Of a stretch of 64,000 nucleotides of DNA, positions 10,396-21,654 are shown in pieces. The stretch covers positions 16,808,746 to 16,872,745 of the forward strand of contig NC_092354.1 of the NCBI RefSeq assembly GCF_963676685.1. The letters run 5' to 3'. The position numbers and the translations under genes are program-made. The notes below the pieces were generated by a model. It was not told where the DNA came from. It made no database searches and saw nothing but the letters and a program-made list of their open reading frames with translations. Position 1 is the stretch's first letter; each line of letters opens with the position of its first letter. This DNA comes from Mytilus edulis (taxonomy: Eukaryota; Mollusca; Bivalvia; Mytilida; Mytilidae).

Positions 10396-10661
10396 AAAAA
10401 AGTTAAAAAGTCCAAATAAAGTACGAAGTTGAAGAGCAATGAGGATCAAAATTCCTAAAAGTTTTGCCAAATACAGCTAAGGTAATCTATGCCTGAGGTA
10501 GTCAAGCCTTAGTATTTCAAAATATTGTTCCTCAATCTGAGAAAATTGATACCACAAAAAATAACAAATCCACAGTAATTAACATCACAAATCTTGTAAC
10601 TCCATTATACAAAAGAACAACCAAAATATAATCTTGTATTTATCAAATAATTTATAGATCT

Positions 10662-10667
10662 TTTAAT
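10662..10667 (-). terminator. Candidate poly(A) signal ATTAAA for TXNL1
   Basis: ATTAAA on the minus strand, about 85 nt past the TXNL1 stop. It is a common variant hexamer in AT-rich DNA, so this is only a candidate; I saw no AATAAA closer. Confidence 0.3.
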
Positions 10668-10749
10668 TGAATTGTGAACTGTTAATTCAAGTTTTTAAAT
10701 ATGAACAAGAACTTTTCAACTGTTTTTTATGTCTTTTCCCCACAATTCT

Positions 10750-13700
10750 TTAATGACTCTCTCCTTTCTTTCCTGCAACCTAAAAAGAGAAAAAGAAAAT
10801 AACCATTAGAAAACAATTCAATGAAACAATGAATGAAATGTGTTCTTCATGTTAGATAACTTTAAATAAACACAGCACAACTCTTTTATCTGACCCGAGG
10901 AGTTCAAATTAAAATTAATATTTTTTTTCTCTCCTTAACTTGAAAATTGAATAGGATACCTTAAATCATTGTAACACTCTTTACTATTTTATGGATACCA
11001 GCTTTTACAGGGGTGGATCCAGCCATTTTAAAAAGGGGGGTTCCTAACCCAGGACAAAGGAGGGGGTTCCAATTACATGTCCTCATTCAAATCATGCATT
11101 GATCGTCCAAAAAAAGGGGGGGTTTCAACCCCCGGAACCCCCCCTCTGGATCCGCGCCTGTTTTATTGGTGGTGGAAGCCATTTTTATTTAGAATTTGGT
11201 TGATAGTTGTCTCATTAGCAATCATACCAAATTGTAGTATTTTTATTTGAAATATATATCACATAATGTATCTAATTTTATTATGTCAGCATGCATTTGA
11301 AATTTCTTAAGCCTATCATTATGCCTTCAGAATATTGTACTGTAGATTCAGAAATTATTGCAAGGTTATTAATAAAGGCGATTGGGTGAGTTGCACATTA
11401 AAAAGGACTTGAATTCTGAAGACTGATACACAGTTCTGTTTGCAGATTTTTTTGAAATGGCAATAATTTAACTTGCCTCTCTGTTCATCTTGGAAAATCA
11501 CAATAATAAATGCAAGCAATAAATTTTAATATACAGTATGTCAAATATTTAAGATAAATTACCCGTTTAAAATCTGTCATGTTAGTTTTAGCCACTGGAG
11601 TTCCTACAAGTCCTAGATAATCTATCTGTGTTACATCACCTCCACCTAAGTTATCCTTTATAAATATCTGAAAAATAACAAATTTTATGTCATAGAATGT
11701 ACACTACAGTTTATACAAGTCATACATGTATATATGCAGTGCATATAAAAAAAATCATTTAATGGTTTTAGGGGCCTTAAATTCAGTTGTTATTGGTTGT
11801 TGTTCTTTATCATATTTGTTTTCTGACTACTGTAAACCAACTTATTTTCGCAAGCGATTTATTTTCGCGACTTTCGCGAGTAGAAAAATAACGCGAATAT
11901 AAATCGTCGCGAATATGCAAAACTTAGATCTTTCCTTATTAAACTATATCCAGAAATAAGAAATTCGCGAAATTAAATAGCCGCGAAATAGACAAGAAAG
12001 GGTAAAACGCGAAATAAAGTATCCGCGAAAATAAGTTGGTTTACAGTATTGTTTTGTACATACATCAGGCTATAATTTTTCTCTTTTGAATTTTTAGTCA
12101 TTTCAGAGTCATTTTTTGATTGCTTTACAGTATGGGTTTCACTCATTGTTGAAGGCAGTAAGGTGAAATTTAGTTGTTCACTTCTAATGTCCTTTTGTTC
12201 TCTGGCTGAGTGTTGTCTCATTGGCAAGCATACCACATCTTTTTTTTATTGGAAAACTGAATTTAAATGACAAAAATATTAGCATTTTTGTTGATCATTT
12301 AATTTCTTTTTCTTTGTTCAGTTTTTACTGTATAATGTTTCTACCAACAATGAATTTGACATTTAAAAAACTTTACTTTATCTGTAACATAAAATCAGTA
12401 AATTACCGTTACACTGCCAACGTTTTGGAATTTAACATATCTAAGTGGTATAAGTGTCCCTTCTTTAACATCAGATGGTGTTAGTCTGCAAAGAAAGAAA
12501 AATAAATCAACGATAAAATTTTACACACAAAGAAAGTACATGTTGTTAGGCACTCACCTTTTGTCTTCTATAGAGGCATTTTTTGGTCTTTTCACAATCT
12601 TTTCAAATTTTTTTTTTAATCTAAATCAAAGGGCTAGTCAACACTAAATGGAACAAGCAATGTAATTCAGTATAAGCATTTGACAGTTATAGACAAAGGA
12701 AGACAACTCTAACTTTAACAATGGCACTCTTGCTATTTTTAAAACCAATACTAAATTCATAGTTTTTGGTATTTGGTATTTTCAGGACAAGTTTATTATA
12801 CACATACACAACATTTTCTAATTTGAAATTCTGATTAATAAATTTCTTGCAATGTTAATGGATATAATGTAAAGAATGTTGTGCTAATTGTACTATGTTT
12901 TGGAATAGAAAATTCCAAGTCAGGAATATCAAAGATGTTTTCCATTCATTTGATAAGTTTAAGCTTTTGATTTTGTAATTTGATTACCACTTTCCAATTT
13001 GAATTTTCCTTGGCGTTCATTATTTTTGTAGGTTTACTTTGTTTATCTCAGAAGTAGCTATAAAGTTGGGAGATTGATAACAATCAAATCAGTCACAATG
13101 GGTATTGCTTGTATCTGTAGATTCAGAAATTATTGAGATGTTTTTATTATTGCCAAAAATGTGACAGGGTTCTAATCACAATAATTTAAACGTTAAGGTG
13201 GTACAGGGAGATAACTCTGTAAAGTCAGCTAAACGTTTTAATTACGTTGTGTTGTTAAGGGAATATTAAGCTTCTCAGTGATCAAAATTGGTGTTTGTTA
13301 AACTGCTATATAAACAGTGTAATTTTTCTGATAAAATGGTTGGTTCAAAAGTTTTGAAATTTTTATATTTTTGTTAAAGGGGAAAAGTAAATACTTTGTT
13401 AAAATTTTATGAAAATTAAACGAGTTAAATTAATTTTAGTGTAAATGTTGGGTACCACCTTAATATCACAAAAATTAAAATCTCATTTCAGTTTAAAATG
13501 ACAAAATCGCAAAAATAAATGCACACAATAATTTCTGTATTTACAATAATCAGATATTCAATTTCCATCACTTACTCTAATTCTTGTGTTGCAATCATAT
13601 TCTCTGCAGTGTCAAAATCTAGTGATTTTGTTAAATTTTGAAATATTTTTACAGTCTTTGGTCCTTTATCTGAAATAAAATATCATAAAATTTTAATTGC

Positions 13701-16700
13701 ATAATGGTTACCAGTAAAAGAAAAGAGGTTAATCAAGTCCCTATGTCTCTCTTGTGTAACGAATTAAAGATTGAACAATAGGTTGAAATTTTATGATATC
13801 AAGTTATACATTTGTACATTTGAAAAAAGAAATAAGAATGAATGCATTGTCAATTGAAAGCTTTGTAATTTAAATCTAAAGCATCAGAAAACTTGTAGTG
13901 TCAATCTAAAGGTTTAAAAATTTAAATGTCTTGACATATTCAAAGAGAGCACATACATATGTAAACAATGATCACCAATGAAATAAACAAACAGACAGAC
14001 TAATTGATTGCAATAAACAAATGATAAAGCCCAACTCCTTGAGTAGGGGTATAGCTTATATAAAAAGTTATATGTTAACATAAGCAATATCACAGATTAC
14101 TTTAACAGGCAGTTTTTTTACACTGTAGCAATCTTGTGTTTCCCTTTAGAACAATATTTTGTATACAGTTTACTATAACTAAACATGTATTCCACTGCAT
14201 ATCACATCAAGTACAAAACATTGCAAACAAGAATGTGTCCCCAGTACACAGATGCCCAACTCGCACTTTAATTTTCTATGTTCAGTGGACGGTGAAATTG
14301 GGGGTAAAAACTCCAAGTTTGCATTAAAATTAGAAAGATTATATCAAAAGGAACATGTTTACTAAGTTTCAAGTTGATTGGACCTCAACTTCATCAAAAA
14401 CTTTCGACCAAAAACTTTAACCTGAAGAGGGACAGACAGAAGAACAGACGAATGAACAAACAGACGAACGAACAGACGCATAGACCAGAAAACATAATGC
14501 CCATAAATGGGGCATAAAAATTCTTTGAATTAACATGATTAACAGAAGCTTAAAGATTGAAATATGTGGTTATATACTAACCTTCAGGAGCGTAAAGCTT
14601 CAATGAATGAAGTTTCATATTCTGTGAGAATTCCAGATTTATAATTAACTGAAAAATAAAATAATATATTCCAGTACAACGTTGAAATGTCATTATTCTA
14701 CAATATAAACATAGATATAAATAAAGGATGGAAACTATTGGACCAGAAAATTTCAACATGTTGTTCAATGATATTAATGATTTTGTAATTAGGATCAAAG
14801 TTTGGTTTCCTTGAAAAGTGAAAATGTCCATTTTATGTTATAAGCAGTAAACACACAAAAGACACTAATGCAGCTAACAAAAATTTTAATAAAATTCATG
14901 GTTGTGTAAAAATATTCATAATTAGGATTCTATTTACCTAAAATGAAACTGAAGGTGAAAATCCTATGATTTAATGTGCTTCTGTGAATTTGTACACTTT
15001 AAGATACTCTGTACCAAAAGAAGCCATCTTTTTTTTAAATATGACACACATATAAATCTTGTTAACTACCAGCATTCACTAATTAAATGTAATAAATACT
15101 AGAACAAAACTGTACAGCAGTTACAACAAAAGAACTTGCTTATTTGAGCTACTGCTCACACATGATACTCCAACCAAATATTTCGGTAAACAGGAAGTTG
15201 TTGAGTGATGAATCTATAAAGGCATAACAAAGTTAAGCTAACTAAAATAAACACTGAAATCAAATCTCAGAAATCCTTGTAATGTATTTCCTGAGAAAAA
15301 TTTAAGCAAAAAATAATCATAGCACGGAATGACAGACAGAGGTAAAACAGTATACCACCACTTTTTAAAGCAGGGGTATAAAAACCAACTGTAATAACAC
15401 ATCGGTCAATATCAGCAACTAATATAATATGACTGACCTGCTCGTCACAGTCTGATTCCAGGTAGCCTCCCTTGGTTGACAATGCATGTTCCAGTGTATG
15501 TTCATCTGATTCATTTAAACACTCACAGCCCTTGGAACTGATAAATGATCCAATATCTAACTAAAAGAAGAAAAAAACAATTAATAGTAAAGAGTCCATG
15601 AGACTTTACCAGTGGATAAAAACATGATTTTTTATAACAAATAAATCTAAACTTATTATTAAGTTATTTTAGTATTCTTTTATCTATAAGGCCATTATAT
15701 CGACAATAAAAAATGTGCAAAGCCAAAGGGTTGTATGAAACCCAGTGTCTTGCCTACTATTACTGTTGTCAGTGTACAAGTGTTGATTGCCAGTAAATAC
15801 ATGTATGACTATCTATCAGTATCAAAATGTGATTTTTTTTTAAGAAAGTTAGTAATGAGAAGTTTTGGAAATGCATTAATCACTAAATTTTCCAAAAAAA
15901 TGGCCATGTCTCTCTTTTCTTCTATTTAAAAGATTTTTACTTTATGCTATAATTTTTTGGTCCAAATTTTCTATTTTCTACTTTTACGACAGGCACCACA
16001 TACAGATTTTGGCGGGGTTCATGTTTTTCACCACTTTTGTGTAAATTATTGTTTGACTGTTTTTTTTCTTTTTTAGGCATGGTGTTTCAGTTTATTTGTT
16101 AACCTTATGAGTTTGAATGTCCCTTTGGTATCTTTTGTCTCTATTCTAGAGCCCATTACTCTTTATTCAGTAAACCCCATTCAGACCCTCATGTTACTTA
16201 CATGTCCCTTTACTGTAACATCATCTTCTTGACCTTCAGAATCTCCACCTTTCCATTGCTTTATCTTTTCTTCCAGTGCATTAGGGTCGGCACCTCTCAT
16301 GGTATCTATTTTTGTTTTGTTTTTGTAGAAGATAAATGTTGGCATAGCAGAAATCCCTTCTCTGGCCCCTGTTTCCTGTAAAGGTACATTATAAGTGTGG
16401 ACACATAAATATAACAGAATTAAAACTAAATAGAACAGATTTCCAATGTCCCCTGCATTAGTACACATATTCTATCCGTCCAAGGGCAATAAGTGAAAAT
16501 ACTTTTTAGGGTTCAACTTCTTTACTTTAACAAAAAATATCTTATTACATTATGTTTGTTGTTAACAAATTACATTCACATGCATATGACATATCTAACT
16601 TGAATATTTACTTTTACCGAAAAATTCAAAAATGTGGTTCTATTTCACTCTCCTACATCGTTGCAGCCTTCACGATTCACTTTTAAGTCCACAAGCAGTG

Positions 16701-18518
16701 ACAAGCTTGAAGCTCAATTTAAAAAAAAATTCAGTTAGATTTCTGATGGCTCGTAGAGAATTTTACAAGTCTGAAAGCAATGCTGTAAGACTTGTGGTTA
16801 AACGTGAAGACTAATTGTACATGATTGCTATCAACTTTAAACAATTAATTCAATATTCAGGGGCCCAACTTACTCCTTTAATACATTATTAACTAAACAA
16901 TCTACCTGACATTGGTCTACATCGACCTTAAGAAACACAACTGTAGGATATTTTGTACTCAGTTCTACATAAATTGGAGCTATCCTCTGGCAAGGACCAC
17001 ACCTGCAAATTACAAATTGTAAAATATATGTAAAATCACTACAGGTATATATAATCAGTCAGTGAGATATCGATGCTGTTAGAAGTTGCCTAGCATCAAT
17101 CAATAAAAGAAACATAAAATTTCAACAAACTGTTGATATTATTCAGTGTTAACATTGGAAGAAGAACAATTATATTAGAAGATTAGTTCAAGCTTTATTA
17201 CTGTTTGAGACTTACACAAGTAACATACAGTTAGCATTTTTCTTAAAAGAATAGATATATCATGTTAAATATAAATAGAAGAGGTATTTGGGAAAAACAT
17301 CATTAGACAATGTTAGAGAGAAGGTGCACTTTCTTGAGCACAACAGGCAAAGGAAATTCTTTCCCCAAGACTTGTATTTATATCAACATACTTTCAAATA
17401 TGAGAAACTAATGGATGGCTGGTAGGCAGAGTTTGCGAATTTTTTTCCCCCTGGTGGTCCTTGAAGAAAATCTATTGGTCCTCACTATTAGTACTAGTTC
17501 TATTGAAAAAATACTAAAATTGTGTCTGTACCACGCAAAATTTTGGTGGTAAAACCCTGAGGACTGATACTTTTCGCGAACTCTGTCAAGTAGGTAAAAC
17601 TTGCATAGATATATGATGATGTGGTGTGAGTGCCAATGAGACAACTCTCCATCCAAATAACAATTTATTAAAGTAAACCATTATACATGTAGGTCAATGT
17701 ATGGCCTTCAACATGGAGCCTTGGCTCACACCGAACAAAAAGCTATAAAGGGCCCCAAAATTACTAGTTTAAAACCATTCAAACGGGAAAACCAGCAGTC
17801 TAATCCATATAAAAAACGAGAAACACGTATAAATTACATTAACAAACGACAACTACTGTACATCAGATTTCTGACTTAGTACAGGTGCAAACATTTGCAG
17901 TCGGATTAACGTTTTAATAGTACCAAACCTTCTCCCTTTTCTGAAACAATACCATACCATCACAATATAGAAAACCACACGATAAAATATCAATTGGAAG
18001 GCTTAACTCAATCAAAAAACGTAAATTAACACACTATGAACGAATAAATTTGATCTGCGATACCTGAATGCAATTGCACATTTAATAAAAATATTAGGGA
18101 TAAACATTCAAGGCCAAAAAGCAAATAAGCAAGTCCATACAAAGCTATGTAAATGAAGAGATAAATGAAAAATAAACAAACTGAGGCCTGATTTATATGT
18201 ATAACAGGCAAATATCTACTTTTTGATATGGGACGAGCTTTGATGTACCATCGCCCCAGCTTGTCTGGCAAAACAGCTGTTGGAGGTCAGAGACAAGAGT
18301 AATCTTGGACTACCATATGCCTCTGTGAGTTGACTGGTATATATTTTCGAACCCCCTGAAAATTATCTGTTGAGTCGTTGTGACAAGATGTGTCGTTTTT
18401 GTGAGTGGAAACCCGTTTCTTACCAAGTGGCATAGAAATCCACAACAACTAATTTGGTTCCAGCATTTGTTAACTCTGTCTGAAATTGTGAGTCCTCTGT
18501 GATTGTTCTTACTGACAT
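10750..18518 (-). CDS. TXNL1: Thioredoxin-like protein 1 (thioredoxin + PITH domains), 9 coding exons
   Basis: Complete gene. Coding exons in transcript order: 18518-18424, 17002-16906, 16375-16202, 15560-15438, 14648-14582, 13669-13576, 12485-12407, 11667-11563, 10779-10750. All introns are GT-AG, phases agree, and the sum is 864 nt (287 residues plus stop; the vertebrate orthologue as I recall it is 289). Residues 1-107 are a thioredoxin domain with WCGPC (Cys33, Cys36; Trp32 split by intron 1) and cis-Pro76 in AMPTF. Residues from about 123 form the PITH domain, including GCECLNESDEH, LESDCDEQ, PLRYVKFQNV and MTDFKR, ending in KKGESH. The family protein is a cytosolic thiol reductase that binds the 26S proteasome lid through the PITH domain. 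The start is the only ATG giving a full thioredoxin N-terminus. The introns carry many MITEs but none touches an exon. Confidence 0.97.
11008..11160. mobile_element. CAGGGGTGGATCC MITE (153 bp) in TXNL1 intron 8
   Basis: Terminal inverted repeats CAGGGGTGGATCCAG and CTGGATCCGCGCCTG, flanked by an exact 5-bp direct repeat TTTTA (11003-11007 and 11161-11165). The interior is G/C-homopolymer-rich. The best intact copy of this family here, and it defines its 5-bp target duplication. Confidence 0.85.
11830..12046. mobile_element. CTGTAAACCAACTTATTTTCGC MITE (217 bp) in TXNL1 intron 7
   Basis: Inverted repeats of about 22 bp beginning CTGTAAACCAACTTATTTTC, flanked by TA on each side. The interior is rich in CGCGAA/TTCGCG motifs. 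It looks like a Tc1/mariner-type non-autonomous element. Confidence 0.85.
12185..12245 (+). repeat. Edge fragment of GTCTCATTGGC dispersed repeat
   Basis: GAGTGTTGTCTCATTGGCAA, then GCATACCACATCTTTT: only the terminal segment of the family is present, inside TXNL1 intron 7. A similar fragment is at 11195-11240. Confidence 0.55.
12906..13035 (+). repeat. Fragment of CAAGTCAGGAATAT dispersed repeat
   Basis: CCAAGTCAGGAATAT, CCATTCATTTGATAAG and TTGAATTTTCCTTGGCGTTC match the family at 26526-26730 (plus) and 60200-60390 (minus). Lies in TXNL1 intron 6. Confidence 0.55.
13118..13555. mobile_element. TGTAGATTCAGAAATTATTG-ended element with nested MITE
   Basis: The left end TGTAGATTCAGAAATTATTG is mirrored by CAATAATTTCTGTATTTACA at the right. 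The MITE at 13196-13460 is inserted within it. It parallels 9826-10288, where the same MITE family again sits inside a similar AT-rich host element. Confidence 0.6.
13196..13460 (-). mobile_element. AGGTGGTACC MITE, copy 2 (265 bp)
   Basis: Opposite orientation to copy 1, TA flanks intact. One terminal inverted repeat has lost the CCTAACACT segment (AGGTGGTACAGGGAG), while the other end reads GGGTACCACCT. Lies in TXNL1 intron 6. Confidence 0.8.
16000..16155 (+). repeat. Fragment of CCCTTTGGTATCTTTTGTC dispersed repeat
   Basis: GTGTTTCAGTTTATTTG, then GAGTTTGAATGTCCCTTTGG and TATCTTTTGTC match the edge of the 7890-8165 family. Lies in TXNL1 intron 3, immediately before the exon 3 donor. Confidence 0.5.
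17614..17905 (-). repeat. GTCTCATTGGC-type dispersed repeat in TXNL1 intron 1
   Basis: Begins GATGATGTGGTGTGAGTGCC (edge motif, reverse) and continues through GGTCAATGTATGGCCTTCAA, CCTTGGCTCACACCGAACA and AAACGACAACTACTG to a TTAGTACAGGTGCAAACAT end. Related to 34075-34270 and 40985-41135. Confidence 0.75.
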
Positions 18519-18700
18519 TTCTAAAGATAAAAGATGACTCCGGTTTGAAAATGAGTTCGCAGTTTTGTCAACAACTGAGTTATCCTTCTTGTTTCGAATA
18601 TTCCGGAAAGGATAAAAACAAGACGGGTAAATCCGAACCCGAATTAAACTGTAACTAATATTTCATTTTCCTTATCATGTGGCGCATACAAAAATTCGCT
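18519..18700 (-). promoter_or_regulatory. TXNL1 5' UTR/promoter region (position only)
   Basis: The sequence immediately upstream of the TXNL1 ATG. I find no clear TATA element, as is common for housekeeping genes. The call rests on position alone. Confidence 0.3.
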
Positions 18701-18870
18701 CAAAAAAAAAAAATAAACGGTCGAGGCAATATGATTTGATAAATAACGCATATTTACCAAACATATGATTGTTAAGTGAAAAGGGAGAGAGTAGTTCATA
18801 AGCGAAGCACAAAGAAGGATAACTCTAAGTCATCAGCACACATTCATCAATTATAAATGTTTCATTGTCA

Positions 18871-18920
18871 CTGAGACTAACTACTATAACACATAGTTAT
18901 ACATGTTATAGTAGTCTCAG
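18871..18920. mobile_element. Ultra-short palindrome CTGAGACTA...TAGTCTCAG, copy A (50 bp)
   Basis: The left arm CTGAGACTAACTACTATAAC (with a 4-base insertion relative to the partner) pairs with GTTATAGTAGTCTCAG. An exact 7-bp direct repeat ATTGTCA flanks it (18864-18870; 18921-18927). A second copy of the same sequence lies at 51087-51139, also with flanking repeats. Confidence 0.7.
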
Positions 18921-18929
18921 ATTGTCAAG

Positions 18930-20395
18930 ATAGAATATTCATATGCTATTTTTTTTTAATTAAATAACTCAATTTAATCACATAATTCATATATATCACT
19001 TTACAAATCTTCGATGAATTAATTACATGTACATTATAAAAAAGTCGGGTGTGCTTTAATTTTAGTAATGCGTTTAGATGTGTGTAAATCAAAGTAGTAG
19101 TCTCACCAGACACAATTACTTTGCATGTATGTCAATTAAATATATGTCTGAGGTGTATTTCTGCCTTTTAATTATGACTTTTTTGTAGTATTATTTTATA
19201 AGGGTCTGTATTGTGTTCAATTTACAGGAACAGGGTAGAAAAACAAAGAATAAAGAATAAGGGAACGACAATTTAACTTAAAAAAAGGGTTAGTGTATGT
19301 TTTTTCCTAAAAAAATATTCTGATTCCCATTTTGATGAAGAAAACAAAATTATTCTAGTCAAGCAGATGACATAACAAAATAGTCTGTAGATTTCCCCCA
19401 TATCATTAGTACTAAATTCAAGTTGAAAAAAATAATTAGATTGGTAGCGTCGAAAAACTAAATAAATTTGTGGGACAATATATTCAAAGAATAAAGAAAG
19501 CTGAAATAAAATGTTAAAGAATATAATACATAAATGAGAGCCCTCCACCTCATACAGACACTTTTATCATATAGATAGCATATGAGTGTAAATTTGAGCT
19601 TCGTGTTGAGCCAGCACACAGCGATGATGACTGAGTGAGGAAAACTGGTAAATTCTATCTTGATATGGTAATACCAGAACACATTTCCTTTCATGATTTG
19701 CTATGTTCACCATGGGGAAAAATATAACCCCAACCTCACCACAATGGATACTTAACTCTATTATGGTTTCAAATGCTTAACAAAACCTTCTTTAAGTTTT
19801 TCTTTGACAACTTCATAAATTTGTTTTCACTATTTTTTTGGCCGCAAATGGAGAAATTAGGATTCAATTTCTCGCTGAAGAATGTAATAGAAATATATGA
19901 CAATGAGATGAATGTTACAACCGGAACTATATTTAATACCCAACGAAAGCAAATGACAAAAGATATGTCAGTGAGTTTTCGGAAAGCAATGAAAACTATA
20001 AATACATGTGGGTTACTATATCAATATAAAGATTGAGATAATCTTCCCAGTTCGGATAGAAGCCAATAGTTGTACATTTTTTTTTTGTATCACAGAGATA
20101 ATAATAATAGAATTTTATATTTAAATTTTCCAAATCTTTGAATATATAATATAATGACATATCTCACTATTTAAAGGAGGGGGTCGATTTACAGGCTTTA
20201 AAGAAAGTTCTACGATCAACAGTTAGAACGCGGGAATAGAAGAAAACTGTGTGTAAGAGCAATATCTTACTAAAATAAGAGAAGAAAATAAAACATGTTA
20301 AAACATATTGGTGAACAATTTTAAGGATTTCTTCTTCTTTTTTAACTTCTTATCTTCCTTGTTGGCTTCACATAATATAGACTTTCATTCGATTG
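18930..20395. other. No gene seen
   Basis: AT-rich. An 87-residue open frame at 19773-20036 (plus) starts with ATG but shows no family features, and its hydrophobic start is low-complexity Phe; I regard it as chance. Confidence 0.4.
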
Positions 20396-20399
20396 GCTT

Positions 20400-20455
20400 T
20401 TGCAACTGATGAGTGACACTCGTATGTAGACAAAAAGCGCGTCTAATCATATTAT
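20400..20455 (+). ncRNA. Decayed hammerhead-like repeat copy
   Basis: ACTGATGAGTG, then GTATGTAGAC and AAAAAGCGCGTCT follow the layout of the copies at 55863-56020, but GAAA is replaced by AAAA and stem II is altered. Catalytically dead if transcribed. Confidence 0.3.
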
Positions 20456-20702
20456 AATGATGACATTTCGTCTTTCTGTTAGTGATTTTTCTGCCTAGTT
20501 TTCTGACCTTTTCCCACTGATTCTTACATATCGTTCTATTGTTTGATGGTACTTTTGATTCGGTGGACTGTTTTGGCTTTTCTTCTCTTTATACAACACG
20601 CTCAAACAATCTTATCAAATAAAAGTTCCCCTATCTAATTAATTAAATGGTCGTTTGATAAATATGGTTGTAAATTTATTTGCTGCAAACTATATAAATA
20701 TA

Positions 20703-21000
20703 AAAAGGAAGATGTGGTATGATTGCCAATGAAACAACTCTCCCAATAGATCAAATGACACAGAAATTAACAACTATAGTTCACCGTACGCCCTTCAACA
20801 ATGAGCAAAGCCCATACCGCATAGTCAGCTTTACAGGGCTCCGAAATGAAAAAAATGTAAAACAATTCACACGAGAAAACTGACTGCCTAATTTGTGTAC
20901 AAAAAATGAACGGAAAACAAATATGTAGCACATCAACAAACGACAACCATTGAATTACAGGCTCCTAAATTGGGACAGGCACATACATACAGAAAGCCCT
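20703..21000 (-). repeat. GTCTCATTGGC-type dispersed repeat, well preserved
   Basis: Starts GGAAGATGTGGTATGATTGC and runs through CAACAATGAGCAAAGCCCAT, GCATAGTCAGCTTTACAGGG and AACGACAACCATTGAATTAC to GGCTCCTAAATTGGGACAGG. The longest copy of this subfamily here. No open frame and no poly(A) tail seen. Confidence 0.75.
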
Positions 21001-21650
21001 TTTTTCCTGGACAACATATATGTACGTTTCGGCAATAAAGTTAATTATTGACAGATTGAGTGTATTCCTATGTTCACCTATGTGCACCAATTGTGTCCCT
21101 TTGGTAGAATTTATTCCTTTTCAGATATAAATCACAGTTTATAGCCAAACTCAGTAAAGAACCGTCTCAATTCTGAATAATTGGCAAATTCAACAGCACT
21201 CATTGATATGTTTTCGTTTAACAATCAAGAATTCTCTAACTATACTCCTGATGCTTACCCAAAAGAACTTACTTAAAACGAATTAATATCAACAGCAATA
21301 ACTGTTCTTTACTACAGTACTGTAAGACACCTCGGTATTACACCAGAAAGTCTACACATAGTTAACGATAATAGGGGCGATTTTTTTCATTGGTTATTAT
21401 TGTCTTAATCAGCTGTCAGTAAATGTAACTACTCTCAGATAAGAACAAAGAATAAGAATTAAAAACCAATTCTTCAGAGAACAATTGAAGGTCTTTCCAA
21501 CTCGATAATAAGAATGAAATTTAAAAAACGATGTTAGAAAATGTCACTCCGTGTTGATGTAATGTGGTAAATCAAACTGATATATAAAAAAATAAGATTA
21601 ATAGGTTTATGTAGAAGACTTAATTGTTTTATAATGAAACATAAAGAATT
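21001..21650. other. No gene seen
   Basis: Nothing recognised in this stretch. Confidence 0.4.
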
Positions 21651-21654
21651 TTTA

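Noticed and set aside
16181-16468. 95-codon minus frame as a stand-alone thioredoxin-like gene
   Set aside because: It is TXNL1 exon 3 plus flanking intron; both splice sites and phases fit the nine-exon model.
19773-20036. 87-codon plus frame with ATG
   Set aside because: No homology-like features, AT-driven composition and no splice context; kept as chance.
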